Source: Phycisphaerales bacterium
GTDB taxonomy: Bacteria > Planctomycetota > Phycisphaerae > Phycisphaerales > SM1A02
Length of the DNA: 32,552 nt
Reading direction: 5' to 3'
Assembly: GCA_009692015.1 (NCBI GenBank)
Contig: SIAB01000010.1
Span: forward strand, 1-32,552
Below, piece by piece: positions 16,025 to 23,256 of the stretch (its first letter is position 1; each line of letters begins with the position of its first letter). Position numbers and translations under genes: made by a program. The notes under the pieces were generated by a model. It ran no database searches. It saw only the letters and a list, made by a program, of their open reading frames with translations, and was not told the DNA's origin.

Positions 16025-17836
16025 ATGGACGCCCCACCAGAGACAGAACCTAAGAAGCCAGCAGCTCGCCGCAAGGGGGCGACAGCCGAGGAGATGTCGG
16101 ATCGCCAACGCGAGATTTCGGTCAGCGAGTTCTTTGCGAAGAATCGCCACTTACTCGGCTTCGATAATCCGCGAAAGGCACTCCTAACAGCGGTGAAAGA
16201 GGCCGTGGACAATGCGCTCGACGCCTGCGAGGAAGCAGCGATCCTGCCAGACATTTATGTCGAACTGCTGCAGCGATCGGAGACTCGGTTCAAGGTCACC
16301 GTCCGCGACAACGGTCCTGGAATCGTTCGCAAGCAAATCGAAAACATCTTCGGACGATTGCTGTATGGATCAAAGTTCCATCGCCTGAAGATGAGTCGCG
16401 GACAGCAGGGGATCGGAATTTCTGCGGCTGGCATGTACGGATTGATGACAACTGGCCAGCCTGTGCTCGTCATTTCCAAGACGAGCAAGAAGAAACCTGC
16501 GGTTGAAGTGCTTTTGAAGATGGACACTTCCAAGAACCGTGCGGATGTGGTGAGCGAGACCGAGCATCCGGAGGATGACGGGCTGTTTTCGGATGGCCAC
16601 GGCACGCAAGTATCGATCGAACTGGAGGGGCGATACCAGTTGGGGCGACAGTCAGTAGACGAGTATCTCGATCAGACTGCCATCGCCAATCCGCACGCCT
16701 CGTTCACATTCGTCAATCCCAATAACGAACGGATCGAATTCAAGCGCGGGACAAGCGAGCTCCCACCGGAGTCGAAGGAAATCTTGCCGCACCCCAAGGG
16801 CATCGAACTTGGAACACTGATTCAGATGATCGAACGAACCGCGCGGACGCAAATCGGTGGGTTTCTGCAGGAGGAGTTCTCGCGGGTGTCGCCGTCAGTC
16901 TCGAAGGAGATTTGTCAGCGCGCGGGGATCACCCCGCGAACTTGGGTAACGCAGATCGGGCACAAGGAGGCGGAAGCGATTTACAAGGCGATTCAGGAGG
17001 TGCGAATCATGGCGCCGCCCACGGACTGTCTTGTTCCCATCGGAACGAAGGCACTCTTGTCAGGGTTGTTGAAAGAGTTGAAGGCAGAGTTTTTTACTGC
17101 GTGCACGCGTCCTGCGGATGTCTATCGGGGCAACCCGTTTCTGATTGAAGTGGGGCTCGCATTCGGTGGGGAATTGCCAAAGGACGAGCTGATTCGTGTG
17201 ATTCGTTTCGCCAATCGGGTGCCACTGCTCTATCAGCAATCCGCCTGCGCTTCGTTCAAAGCGGTGCTGGAGACGAGTTGGAAGAACTACGGGATTTCGC
17301 AGTCCCGTGGTTCGCTTCCAGATGGTCCCGTTGTGGTGATGGTGCACATGGCGAGTGTGTGGGTTCCCTTTACGAGTGAATCAAAGGAGGCGATTGCCGA
17401 CTACGACGAAATCCGCAAGGAAATGAAACTCGCGCTTCAGGAAGTTGGGCGAAAGCTTGGCATCTACTTGCGACGGCGTCAGCGGATGCGAAATGAGGGG
17501 GAGCGGCGGAGCATCTTTGAGCGGTACATCGGTGAAATCGCCCAGGCAACCGAGGCGATCACTGGTACTTCCGCGAAGAAAATCTACGAATCACTCATGC
17601 GGGTCGCGCAGAAGAAGACCGAGGAAGCAGACGCGATACTCGATGACGAAGGCAAACGGGTGAAGGACGCTGATCCATTCGGGCGGGACGATTCTGTGGT
17701 GATCCTTCCTGTCCGTTCAGCGCGCGCGGGGGAAGATGAGCGGAAGTCGCACCAAGAGGGTGGCGGCCAATCAAAGACGCTCTTTGGTGATGAGGATGGC
17801 ACCGGCGAAGCGAAGAGGTCACGGAAGAAGAACTAG
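16025..17836 (+). CDS. top6B: DNA topoisomerase VI subunit B (ATPase)
   Basis: 603 aa, ATG start. The GHKL (Bergerat) ATPase fold has the N-box 'EAVDNALDACEE' (59-70), G1 'DNGPGI' (95-100), the 'GRLLYGSKFH' segment (110-119) and G2 'GQQGIGIS' (126-133). A helix-two-turn-helix region (about 260-325, 'EEFSRVSPSVSKEICQRAGI') and a transducer domain (about 330-535) follow as in archaeal Top6B. A charged tail (540-603, ending 'AKRSRKKN') is extra. The B subunit dimerises on ATP binding and drives strand passage through the DNA break made by Top6A, encoded 12 bases downstream. All ATPase motifs are intact. This enzyme is typical of archaea and plants and patchy in bacteria; flanking genes here are bacterial. 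Confidence 0.95.
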   Translation: MDAPPETEPKKPAARRKGATAEEMSDRQREISVSEFFAKNRHLLGFDNPRKALLTAVKEAVDNALDACEEAAILPDIYVELLQRSETRFKVTVRDNGPGIVRKQIENIFGRLLYGSKFHRLKMSRGQQGIGISAAGMYGLMTTGQPVLVISKTSKKKPAVEVLLKMDTSKNRADVVSETEHPEDDGLFSDGHGTQVSIELEGRYQLGRQSVDEYLDQTAIANPHASFTFVNPNNERIEFKRGTSELPPESKEILPHPKGIELGTLIQMIERTARTQIGGFLQEEFSRVSPSVSKEICQRAGITPRTWVTQIGHKEAEAIYKAIQEVRIMAPPTDCLVPIGTKALLSGLLKELKAEFFTACTRPADVYRGNPFLIEVGLAFGGELPKDELIRVIRFANRVPLLYQQSACASFKAVLETSWKNYGISQSRGSLPDGPVVVMVHMASVWVPFTSESKEAIADYDEIRKEMKLALQEVGRKLGIYLRRRQRMRNEGERRSIFERYIGEIAQATEAITGTSAKKIYESLMRVAQKKTEEADAILDDEGKRVKDADPFGRDDSVVILPVRSARAGEDERKSHQEGGGQSKTLFGDEDGTGEAKRSRKKN

Positions 17837-17848
17837 ATAAGGCACTCT

Positions 17849-19006
17849 ATGGCAAAGAAGTCGAAGGAAAGTGAATCGATATCCGCAACACCAAAGCGTG
17901 CGGTTGGGAATCAGGCGACCCGTGACAAGACGCTCGAAAAGATTACGGAGCTGGGTCGATCCGTTGCGAAGGCGGCACTCGCGGAGTCCGATCCATTCGT
18001 CGATGTGCCCACCCGAACCATATCGAACACTTCGTACAACGAAACCCGTCGACTGCTCGAGATGGGGGACGCCACGATGCGGCGAAACCTCTTCAACACC
18101 GGGCAGGCTCGCAAGTTCATGCAGACCGTTCTGCTTTCCAAGGGGTGCAAAGACCTTCTCGAAGCGCGGAAAACGCTGAGTTTGCGCGGGATGTACTACA
18201 TGAGCTTGCACTCCATTCCTGGCACGAAGGAGAAGACCTTTGATGACCAGGAGGAGTCCGATGGGATCCTAGAAGATCTGGAGGTTTCGCTCTCCACACT
18301 GCGCGAGAACTTGCATCTCTTTGCCAAGAAGCGCGGGACGATGGTTGGAAACATCACCGTCGTGGACAACGGCGATCCAATCGATTGTCGAAGGATGGGA
18401 ACGGGGGGGTATGCGATCCCTTCGATTTGTGAACCAGGCGTTGTGCAGTTTGGAAAGTGTGAGGCAAAGTTCGTGCTGCATGTGGAGAAGGACACGGTCT
18501 GGAGTCGCTTCAACGAGGATCGCTTCTGGGAAAAGCACAACTGCATTCTGACTGAGGGCAGTGGGCAGCCACCGCGCGGTGTGCGGCGTTTGCTCTATCG
18601 ACTTCACAAGGAGCTTGGACTTCCGATCTACTGCCTTCTGGACTGTGATCCCTGGGGTCACTACATCTATTCGGTGATCAAGCAGGGGTCGATCAATCTG
18701 GCGTTCGAGAGCGAGCGGATGGCAATCCCCGATGCGAAGTACCTCGGGATCCGATCGGGGGATTTTGCGCGATGCGGTCTCTCAGACGATGTCAAGATTT
18801 CGCTCAACGATCGCGACATTGAGCGCGCCAAGCAAATTGCCGAGTATCCGTGGTTCGTGAAGAAAAAGCACTGGCAGAAGGAGATTCAATTGATGATTCG
18901 CAACGGCTTCAAGATGGAAGTCGAATCGCTCATCACCAAGGACATCTCGTATGTCAGTGAGGTCTATGTCCCGGAGCGATTGAAGGCGAAAGATTGGATC
19001 GACTGA
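17849..19006 (+). CDS. top6A: DNA topoisomerase VI subunit A (Spo11-like, DNA-cleaving)
   Basis: 385 aa, ATG with an AAGG Shine-Dalgarno, 12 bases after top6B. The winged-helix (CAP-like) domain carries 'KTLSLRGMYYMSL'; by homology with Spo11 the catalytic tyrosine is Tyr117. The Toprim domain has Glu213 in 'LHVEKDTVW' and the metal-binding pair Asp265/Asp267 in 'CLLDCDPWGHYIYSVIKQGS'. Subunit A makes 5'-linked double-strand breaks with two-base overhangs, through which the A2B2 enzyme passes a second duplex. The first 30 residues are charged and low-complexity. All key residues are present, so I expect an active enzyme. The two subunits almost certainly form an operon. Confidence 0.95.
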   Translation: MAKKSKESESISATPKRAVGNQATRDKTLEKITELGRSVAKAALAESDPFVDVPTRTISNTSYNETRRLLEMGDATMRRNLFNTGQARKFMQTVLLSKGCKDLLEARKTLSLRGMYYMSLHSIPGTKEKTFDDQEESDGILEDLEVSLSTLRENLHLFAKKRGTMVGNITVVDNGDPIDCRRMGTGGYAIPSICEPGVVQFGKCEAKFVLHVEKDTVWSRFNEDRFWEKHNCILTEGSGQPPRGVRRLLYRLHKELGLPIYCLLDCDPWGHYIYSVIKQGSINLAFESERMAIPDAKYLGIRSGDFARCGLSDDVKISLNDRDIERAKQIAEYPWFVKKKHWQKEIQLMIRNGFKMEVESLITKDISYVSEVYVPERLKAKDWID

Positions 19007-19039
19007 CGGCGCGGAACAGGGCCGGCGCGCTGATTCGAT

Positions 19040-19909
19040 TCACGAGGTGCTGGGAAGTGAAATCCGGAAGTCGCTCCCGCGACCAACTTCGCTGAAGAGG
19101 TGAATGGATCCTCCGTGCTCTTCGATGATTCGGCGGGCAACGGCGAGTCCCAATCCGCTCCCGCCCTTTTTGGATGTGATGTAAGGGCGGAAGATCTCCT
19201 CGCGCAGACCTTCGGGAATACCCGGTCCCGTGTCGATGACATGGATTGAGACTTCGCGGGGTAACCCAGGATTGGCGGGTTGGCCCTCAACACGCAGGAT
19301 CAGTTCCCGTCGCGCGGGTGGGGCGACGGAGTCCATGGCCTGCATTGCGTTGAGCATGAGGTTCAGCACCGCTTGCTTGAGCAGTCCCGCATCGACATTG
19401 GCGACAACTGGCTGTGGTGGGAGGTCGCTGCGTAGCAGCACACCGGTCAGTTCGGATTGCGGATGAACGAAATCGGAGAGTTCGTCGATGAGTACCCGCA
19501 AGTCGCAGGGTTGCCGATCGAGCTGGATCCTTCCCGCGAAGCGAAGGAAGTCCTCCAGGATGTCCTTGAGCCGCGCCGTTTCGCGGGCGAGGGTGTCGAC
19601 CCGCCGTACGATCCGCTGCGATTCCTCCTTGGGCAATTCGGCATCGAGGACAGCCTCTCGCAGCAACTGGGCGTTGAGCACGACGCTCGAGAGTGGGTTC
19701 TTGATTTCGTGCGCGAGCCCGCCGGTCAAGGCACCAAGTTCAGCGAGCCGTTCTGCGGCAACGGCCCTCCGCTCGGCGCGCTGCGCACGTTCGCTGCGCC
19801 GCCGAAAGAAGATGAGAAATGCCAGCGCGCAGGTCGAGACCCCGAGAATCACGCCGAGAGTAAAGGCAAGAGAGGAAATCACCAGGGCCGGCCATGCACT
19901 CCAACTCAA
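19040..19909 (-). CDS. Membrane-anchored sensor histidine kinase
   Basis: About 289 aa from a TTG at 19909 that overlaps the stop of the cold-shock gene (TTGA), matching other junctions here; the frame is also open to a TTG at 19960. An N-terminal hydrophobic region gives one or two membrane spans, with no sizeable extracytoplasmic sensor. The HisKA domain has 'GGLAHEIKNPLSSVVLNAQLL' with the phospho-acceptor His. The HATPase_c domain has N-box 'NLMLNAMQAMD', G1 'DTGPGIPE', F-box 'IFRPYITSK' and G2 'GGSGLGLAVAR'. It resembles the NtrB/AtoS/ZraS-like group. No response regulator lies beside it. It converges with top6A, 33 bases away. Confidence 0.88.
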   Translation of the reverse strand: MSWSAWPALVISSLAFTLGVILGVSTCALAFLIFFRRRSERAQRAERRAVAAERLAELGALTGGLAHEIKNPLSSVVLNAQLLREAVLDAELPKEESQRIVRRVDTLARETARLKDILEDFLRFAGRIQLDRQPCDLRVLIDELSDFVHPQSELTGVLLRSDLPPQPVVANVDAGLLKQAVLNLMLNAMQAMDSVAPPARRELILRVEGQPANPGLPREVSIHVIDTGPGIPEGLREEIFRPYITSKKGGSGLGLAVARRIIEEHGGSIHLFSEVGRGSDFRISLPSTS

Positions 19910-20160
19910 GCGGTTGGTGCGATCGCACGCGCGACCGCTCGTGCGTGAGATGCTGCCCAACCCTTGGTCCCGGACTGGGCGCTATAGATGACCTTTTCCC
20001 CGTCGCGCAAGGTTCGAAAGCCTTGCTCTTGATCAATCACACTGAAATGCACGAAAATATCTTGGCCCTGCGGTCCAACAATAAATCCGAATCCCTTGCG
20101 CGCATCGAACCACTTGACGATGCCTTCGGAATCTTGGATTTTCTGCTCGGTTTCAGACAT
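19906..20160 (-). CDS. Cold-shock domain protein (CspA family)
   Basis: 84 aa from the ATG at 20160, preceded by a strong GGAGGT Shine-Dalgarno. The OB-fold has 'GIVKWFDARKGFGFIVG' (RNP1 'KGFGFI') and 'DIFVHFSVI' (RNP2). About ten extra residues precede the core and a short Ala/Arg-rich tail ('HARAVARAIAPTA') follows it. Such proteins bind single-stranded RNA or DNA and keep mRNA unfolded. The stop codon overlaps the TTG of the histidine kinase gene, so the two are likely translated from one mRNA. The 20161-20316 stretch upstream should hold its promoter, but I see no clear one. Confidence 0.92.
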   Translation of the reverse strand: MSETEQKIQDSEGIVKWFDARKGFGFIVGPQGQDIFVHFSVIDQEQGFRTLRDGEKVIYSAQSGTKGWAASHARAVARAIAPTA

Positions 20161-20316
20161 TGCGTACCTCCACGAACCCGTTCCGAAATCTACGCGAACA
20201 CAACGACCAATCCACAGCATCATTGTGGGATCGCACAACCCAGTCGATCACAACCATTGTGCCTCAGAAAATGGGATCCTGCAACAAGGAGTCGGAAAAG
20301 GGATGCGTTTTTCTAC

Positions 20317-20348
20317 AAAAAAAGGCGACGCGATCTGATCGCGCCGCC
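20317..20348 (-). terminator. Intrinsic terminator after pnp
   Basis: Read on the minus strand, a 10-bp GC-rich stem (GGCGGCGCGA / TCGCGTCGCC, one G-T wobble) with loop TCAGA is followed directly by seven T residues. It begins 33 bases after the pnp stop codon. Confidence 0.85.
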
Positions 20349-20380
20349 TGTGTAGGTGCAAGGTCTGTTGTGGGCTGGAT

Positions 20381-22654
20381 TTAGCGGCGCCCGCGGCCAC
20401 CATGGCCACCATGACCACCATGACCGCCGCGTCCGCGGTCGCCACGGTCGTCCCGTCGACCATCTTCGCCTTGTGGTGCGCCTTCGCCCTCTGCTCCGAC
20501 GAGTGCTGGATCCGGTGGATCAAGGAGGGCCTTGCGGCTCAATTTGATTCGTCCCGTGTCGTCAACGCTGATGACTTTGACGCGCACGGAGTCGCCAATC
20601 TTGAGCACTTCGGTGACACTTCGCACATAGCCGTGAGCGAGTTCGCTGACATGCACCATGCCGTCAGTTCCCGGCGCCAATTCCACGAAGGCGCCGAATT
20701 CCTTGATCGAGACCACCCGTCCCTCGTAGATCGTGCCGACCTTGATCTCCGCGCCGAGCGCTTCGATTTCGGCGCGCGCTTGTGCGGCGTTGGCAGCATT
20801 GGAGCAGGCGATGAAGACCGTGCCGTCTTCTTCGATGTCGATCTGCGCTCCGGTGCGTTCTTGAATGCTGCGGATCATCTTGCCGCCCGGACCGATGACC
20901 TTTCCAATCTTTTCCGGATCGATCTTCACGATCGTGATCCGCGGAGCGAGCGGAGAGATATCGCCGCGTGGCTTCTCAAGGGTCTTTTCCATCTCGTCGA
21001 TGAGGAACAGTCGGCCTTCCTTCGCTTGAACGAAGATGGTCGTGATTTCTTCGATCGAGAGTCCGCGTGCCTTCAAATCCAACTGAATGCCCGTGATTCC
21101 ATCGCGGGTCCCAGAGACTTTGAAGTCCATCTCGCCGAAGAAGTCTTCTTCGCCGATGATGTCGGTGACATGGGTGACGCGACCATCGGCGCTGGTAAAG
21201 CGACCGACGGAAATGCCTGCGCAGGTCGCCTTGATCGGGACGCCCGCATCCATGAGCGCCAAGCATCCGCCGCAGACGCTGGCCATGCTCGACGAGCCAT
21301 TGCTCTCGGTGATTTCACTGGTGAGGCGAACGGTGTATGGGAAGTCCTCTGCGCTAGGGAGGATGGCGAGGAGTGAGCGCTCGGCAAGCGCGCCGTGTCC
21401 GATTTCGCGGCGACCGGGTCCGGTGATTCGACCAGCCTCGCCGGTACAGAATGGAGGGAAGTAATAGTGAAGGTAGAACTTCTTGGCATACTCGGGCATC
21501 AGGCCATCGACGATCTGCTCATCTTTGGTTGTGCCGAGCGTGCAGGTCACGATGGACTGCGTCTCGCCGCGCTGGAAGAACGCAGATCCGTGGGTGCGGG
21601 GCAAGAGCGCAACGCTCATATCGAGCGGGCGAATCTGTCGCAGAGGACGACCATCTGCGCGGACTCCCTTTTCAGCGACCAAGTAGTGGGTGATCTTCTT
21701 CTCGAGCAGACGCAATGATTCCTTCGCCTCGCGCGCCTTGCGCTCGGCCACAAGATGATCGCTGTAGCTCAGACCCGCGGGGATCTGAAAGTGCGAATCG
21801 ATCGTCCACTTCTTGACGCGATCCACCTCTGTGTTTCGAGCATGCTTGCCGTGAATCTGTCGCGCAGCGAGCAGGGGTTCGTAGGCCTTCTCCTTCACGA
21901 GAGCCATCACTTCGGCGGATGGCGCCGTGGACTCGCCGAGCCTCTTGGCAGGCGCGCCGCACTTGGTGTGAAGTTCATGAATGAGATCCAAGATCGGTCG
22001 AAGGCCGTTTTCGGTGCCAAAGCGAATCGCAGCGACCATGTCGGTTTCGCTGATTTCGGCAGCGCCAACCTCGATCATGTTGATTCCGTCGCAGTGACCG
22101 GAGAGCACCAGATCAAGATCGCTGAACTCCATCTGGGCTTGGGTTGGGTTGATGACAAAGTGCGGCTGATCATCGATAAAAATGCGACCGACACGCACCG
22201 TTGCAACCGGACCGTTGAACGGCGCATCGGAAATGTGCAGAGCTGCAGACGCGGCGGAGCAGCCAAGGACATCGGCGTCGTTCTGGCCATCGTGCGAGAG
22301 CACCAGAACCTGCAGTTGAACCTCGTCCACGAATCCTTCGGGGAAGAGTGGTCGGATCGGACGATCCATCATCCGCATCGTGAGGATTTCCTTCTCGCTC
22401 GGCGGACCTTCTTTCTTTCGAAAGCCGCCTGGATACTTCCCACCAGCCGGTGCCTTCTCGCGGTAGTCGCAGGTGAGCGGGAAAAAATCGATGCCCGCGC
22501 GCGGATTGGCTCGGACGGCGGTCGCGAGGACGACGGTTTCTCCGAAGGTTGCGAGGACCGCTCCGCTCGCCAACTTGGCGATCTTGCCCGTCTCGAGGCG
22601 GAGGATTCGTCCTCCGATTTCCCTCTCAACGGTGATGTGTGGTCGTGATGTCAT
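20381..22654 (-). CDS. pnp: Polyribonucleotide nucleotidyltransferase (PNPase)
   Basis: 757 aa, ATG with an AAAGG Shine-Dalgarno. Two RNase PH domains flank a helical linker. The first contains 'FFPLTCDYREKAPAGGKYPGGF' (62-83) and 'MMDRPIRPLFPEGF'; the second, catalytic one has 'GSAFFQRGETQSIVTCTLG'. A KH domain ('KVIGPGGKMIRSIQERTG') and an S1 domain ('GRVVSIKEFGAFVELAPGTDG') follow. The last 30 or so residues are a Gly/Arg/His-rich tail with GGH repeats, absent from E. coli PNPase (711 aa). It degrades RNA 3'-5' using phosphate. It is encoded after rpsO, with a long hairpin between them. Confidence 0.96.
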   Translation of the reverse strand: MTSRPHITVEREIGGRILRLETGKIAKLASGAVLATFGETVVLATAVRANPRAGIDFFPLTCDYREKAPAGGKYPGGFRKKEGPPSEKEILTMRMMDRPIRPLFPEGFVDEVQLQVLVLSHDGQNDADVLGCSAASAALHISDAPFNGPVATVRVGRIFIDDQPHFVINPTQAQMEFSDLDLVLSGHCDGINMIEVGAAEISETDMVAAIRFGTENGLRPILDLIHELHTKCGAPAKRLGESTAPSAEVMALVKEKAYEPLLAARQIHGKHARNTEVDRVKKWTIDSHFQIPAGLSYSDHLVAERKAREAKESLRLLEKKITHYLVAEKGVRADGRPLRQIRPLDMSVALLPRTHGSAFFQRGETQSIVTCTLGTTKDEQIVDGLMPEYAKKFYLHYYFPPFCTGEAGRITGPGRREIGHGALAERSLLAILPSAEDFPYTVRLTSEITESNGSSSMASVCGGCLALMDAGVPIKATCAGISVGRFTSADGRVTHVTDIIGEEDFFGEMDFKVSGTRDGITGIQLDLKARGLSIEEITTIFVQAKEGRLFLIDEMEKTLEKPRGDISPLAPRITIVKIDPEKIGKVIGPGGKMIRSIQERTGAQIDIEEDGTVFIACSNAANAAQARAEIEALGAEIKVGTIYEGRVVSIKEFGAFVELAPGTDGMVHVSELAHGYVRSVTEVLKIGDSVRVKVISVDDTGRIKLSRKALLDPPDPALVGAEGEGAPQGEDGRRDDRGDRGRGGHGGHGGHGGRGRR
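20397..20427 (-). repeat. Short tandem repeat encoding the PNPase GGH tail
   Basis: About three and a half copies of a 9-base unit (CCACCATGG/A on the plus strand) encode repeated Gly-His-Gly in the PNPase C-terminus. The slight variation between units at the third base suggests it is maintained at the protein level. Confidence 0.7.
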
Positions 22655-22723
22655 TTTGATGCCTTTCTAAACGAGGTGAGATCGTCGCGTGTGTTCAGGT
22701 GTTGAGGCGCGACCGGATGAAAA

Positions 22724-22791
22724 CCCCGATGAGGGCAGAGGCCAGTTCGCACCATGGTGGCGACTGCGAACGGGCGACTGCCCTCGCGGGG
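22724..22791 (-). promoter_or_regulatory. Long hairpin between rpsO and pnp (possible RNase III site or attenuator)
   Basis: Four nested inverted segments pair: 22724-22728 with 22787-22791 (CCCCG/CGGGG), 22731-22738 with 22778-22785 (GAGGGCAG/CTGCCCTC), 22741-22743 with 22773-22775, and 22745-22751 with 22765-22771 (GTTCGCA/TGCGAAC). That gives 23 base pairs with small internal loops, including AG/GA. It lies 10 bases after the rpsO stop and about 70 bases before the pnp ATG. On the minus strand it is followed by only four T residues, so it may terminate part of transcription. In E. coli a hairpin at the same place is cut by RNase III and mediates PNPase autoregulation; equivalence here is inference. 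Confidence 0.7.
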
Positions 22792-22800
22792 CGGGGAGAA

Positions 22801-23067
22801 TTACTTGCGTAATCCGAGTTTCTTGATGAGCGTTGCGTAACGCACGCGTTCGGTGTCGGCGAGGTATCGCAGGAGGCGATTGCGCTTGCTGACCATGAGG
22901 AGGAGTCCGCGGCGGCCGGCGTGATCCTTGGCGTGCGACTTGAAGTGACCTTGAAGCGAATTGATGCGCTCGGTCAGGATGGCGATTTGGACTTCTGTCG
23001 ATCCGCAGTCCTTGGCGTGGTGGCGGTTTGCCGCGATCACTGTTGCTTTGTCGATGGTTGAAATCAT
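22801..23067 (-). CDS. rpsO: 30S ribosomal protein S15
   Basis: 88 aa, full length for the family. Conserved blocks are '[26 protein letters not shown]', '[23 protein letters not shown]' and the C-terminal '[12 protein letters not shown]'. S15 is a primary binder of 16S rRNA that starts assembly of the small-subunit platform. The start codon has only a weak Shine-Dalgarno, which would fit translational control as seen for S15 in other bacteria. It is followed by pnp as in most bacteria. Confidence 0.97.
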   Translation of the reverse strand: MISTIDKATVIAANRHHAKDCGSTEVQIAILTERINSLQGHFKSHAKDHAGRRGLLLMVSKRNRLLRYLADTERVRYATLIKKLGLRK

Positions 23068-23131
23068 GAGTTGCTTTCATTGGTCGTCCGTCTCGAACGA
23101 CTGTTCTTGGATCCTTGAATTTGAGTCCCGA

Positions 23132-23160
23132 AGGCTACCAAGCGAGGCGATTTCGGTCAA
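23132..23160 (-). promoter_or_regulatory. Predicted sigma-70-type promoter of rpsO-pnp
   Basis: On the minus strand TTGACC (23160-23155) is separated by exactly 17 bases from TAGCCT (23137-23132), with a TGG extended -10 directly upstream. Transcription would start about 60 bases before the rpsO ATG. Confidence 0.45.
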
Positions 23161-23244
23161 CGAGCGGGGTCCAAACAGGCCGATTGAAGCCGCTCATTGG
23201 ATGCCGACGGCGCGACATCTCCGGGGGGTGGAGCGATCCCGAAC

Positions 23245-23250
23245 TATCCT
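23245..23250 (+). promoter_or_regulatory. Candidate -10 element (TATCCT) for leaderless carboxylase mRNA
   Basis: TATCCT is followed by exactly six bases and then the ATG at 23257; there is no Shine-Dalgarno. The same TATCCT-N6-start arrangement occurs at 25566. No -35 is evident. Confidence 0.35.
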
Positions 23251-23256
23251 CCTCGG

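Noticed and set aside
16025-19006. Archaeal contamination or a mobile island carrying topoisomerase VI
   Set aside because: Flanking genes on both sides are bacterial, no integrase, IS, direct repeats or tRNA borders are visible, and codon use looks similar by eye.
20402-22648. Long plus-strand frames opposite pnp (324 and 297 aa)
   Set aside because: They mirror the codon structure of pnp, which is unambiguous; no homologous motif or ribosome site supports them.
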